From the NCBI RefSeq assembly GCF_021726475.1, contig NZ_JAKJRU010000001.1:620001-684000 (forward strand): a stretch of 64,000 nucleotides of DNA, given 5' to 3'. How positions within the stretch are numbered: the first letter of the stretch is position 1; each line of letters begins with the position of its first letter. The translations under genes were made by a program, and so were the position numbers. The DNA comes from Pseudomonas oligotrophica. Its GTDB lineage: Bacteria > Pseudomonadota > Gammaproteobacteria > Pseudomonadales > Pseudomonadaceae. Below, one piece after another: positions 63,082 through 64,000 of the stretch. The notes under the pieces are model-generated. The model made no database searches and was not told the origin of the DNA. It saw only the letters and a list, made by a program, of their open reading frames with translations.

Positions 63082-64000
63082 ATGCCCGACCAGACCGTTG
63101 AGGCGAACCTGCTGATCGTCGACGACCTGCCGGAGAACCTGCTGGCGCTGGGCGCCCTGCTGCAGATGCCGGGCATCCGCGTGCACCAGGCCGAATCCGC
63201 CGAGCAGGCGCTCGAACTGCTGCTGCAGCACGAATTCGCCCTGGCCATCCTCGACGTGCAGATGCCCGGCATGGACGGCTTCCAGCTGGCCGAGATGATG
63301 CGCGGCACCGAGCGCACCAAGCAGATCCCCATCGTCTTCGTCAGCGCCGCCGGGCGCGAGCTGAACTACGCGTTCAAGGGCTACGAGAGCGGTGCGGTGG
63401 ACTTCCTGCACAAGCCGCTGGACGCCCATGCGGTGCGCAGCAAGGTCAACGTCTTCGTCGATCTGTACCGCAGCCGCAAGGCGCTCTCGCGCCAGCTCGA
63501 GGCGCTGGAGGCGAGCCGCCGCGAGCAGGAGCTGTTGCTCGACGAGCTGCGCAGCACCCAGGCCGAGCTGGAAAGCGCCATCCGCATGCGCGACGACTTC
63601 ATGTCGATCGTCTCGCACGAGCTGAAGACGCCGCTCAACACGCTGATCCTCGAGGTGCAGCTGCGCAAGATGCAGCTGGCCCGGCACAACCTCGGTGCCT
63701 TCAGCGAGGAACGCCTGCGCGGCATGGTCGACAAGGACGAGCGCCAGGTGCAGAGCCTGATCCGCCTGATCGACGACATGCTCGACGTGTCGCGCATCCG
63801 CACCGGCAAGCTGTCGATCCGGCCGAGCCAGGTCGACCTGGTGCGGCTGGTCGGCAACGTGGTGGAGAGCTTCGCCCCGCAGATGGAGGCCAAGGGCTGT
63901 GCGCTGCACTACCAGCAGTGCGAGCCGATCGTCGGCACCTGGGATGCCTTCCGCATCGAGCAGGTGGTGGCCAACCTGCTGACCAACGCCATGCGCTACG
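63082..64000 (+). CDS. Receiver-histidine kinase, N-terminal part
   Basis: The first 306 codons are in the window; the rest lies beyond 64000. A receiver domain at residues about 8-125 has Asp in ILDVQMPGMDGF and Lys in LHKPLD. A coiled coil follows, then the HisKA box (VSHELKTPLN) and the beginning of the ATPase domain with its N box (VVANLLTNAMRY). Order receiver-then-kinase suggests that it is an output or relay partner of the hybrid kinase upstream. The SD is GGAG, within the cheB end. Confidence 0.9.
   Translation, partial: MPDQTVEANLLIVDDLPENLLALGALLQMPGIRVHQAESAEQALELLLQHEFALAILDVQMPGMDGFQLAEMMRGTERTKQIPIVFVSAAGRELNYAFKGYESGAVDFLHKPLDAHAVRSKVNVFVDLYRSRKALSRQLEALEASRREQELLLDELRSTQAELESAIRMRDDFMSIVSHELKTPLNTLILEVQLRKMQLARHNLGAFSEERLRGMVDKDERQVQSLIRLIDDMLDVSRIRTGKLSIRPSQVDLVRLVGNVVESFAPQMEAKGCALHYQQCEPIVGTWDAFRIEQVVANLLTNAMRY

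Overview
This 64 kb window looks like chromosomal core genome of a high-GC gammaproteobacterium, almost certainly Pseudomonas in the broad sense. The signs are a ttgABC/mexAB-oprM efflux operon with a TtgR-type operator, the ahcY-metF pair under an S-adenosylhomocysteine riboswitch, the tkt-epd-pgk-fba run, ligB, a DUF3509 protein and glcB. No tRNA, rRNA, insertion sequence, prophage or CRISPR array was seen. Coding density is high and most genes have a clear Shine-Dalgarno (SD) sequence.

Layout. 1-7.9 kb: the N-terminal part of bioA (minus strand), a cytochrome b561, a YceI protein, and a complete RND pump (ttgA, ttgB, ttgC) behind a promoter/operator. 7.9-12.5 kb, minus strand: the RNA helicase gene rhlE, then metF and ahcY. 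ahcY has a recognisable promoter, SAH riboswitch and SD-sequestering hairpin. 12.5-20.3 kb: a small secreted cysteine-rich protein, a lipid-anchored cytochrome c', a DUF1090 protein, the NAD-dependent ligase LigB with an export-type N-terminus, a ferric-reductase-like flavocytochrome, an ABC-2 exporter and envelope lipoproteins. 20.5-25.4 kb: metK with an ArsR-methyltransferase fusion regulator behind a 32-bp palindrome, then a LysE exporter, a clavaminate-synthase-like 2-oxoglutarate oxygenase and a divergent LysR regulator. 25.5-31.8 kb: tkt, epd, pgk and fba, interrupted by a REP-like repeat and by two lipoprotein genes (one MliC-like).

31.8-37.1 kb: a single-domain response regulator, a methyltransferase, DUF3509, a hemerythrin, a globin-PAS-GGDEF-EAL protein and two small lipoproteins. 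37.1-44.3 kb: a HI0933-type flavoprotein, a YccS-type inner-membrane protein, a Tat-exported PhoX-like phosphatase, dbpA and a retropepsin-like secreted protein. 44.9-54.2 kb: the DUF4212/sodium:solute symporter pair with a Crc/Hfq-type CA motif at its SD, a membrane protein of unknown function, a DEDDh exonuclease with a cNMP-CBS-DUF294 nucleotidyltransferase, malate synthase G, GcvR and RarD. 54.4-57.9 kb: an SDR-trehalase pair, a LEA14-like lipoprotein and a Pmp3-like peptide. 58.1 kb to the end: a large CHASE3-GAF hybrid kinase with three receivers, a CheR, a receiver-less CheB and the start of a receiver-kinase, all nearly or actually overlapping.

How the genes work together. The methyl cycle is represented at two loci (ahcY-metF and the regulator-metK pair), each with its own visible control element. 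Central carbon flow is covered by the pentose phosphate/glycolysis genes and by malate synthase G beside a putative C2-acid symporter. The least explained systems are the hybrid kinase/CheR/CheB module, the oxygenase/LysE/LysR module and the symporter/DUF294/exonuclease neighbourhood. All functional assignments come from reading motifs; no database search was run.
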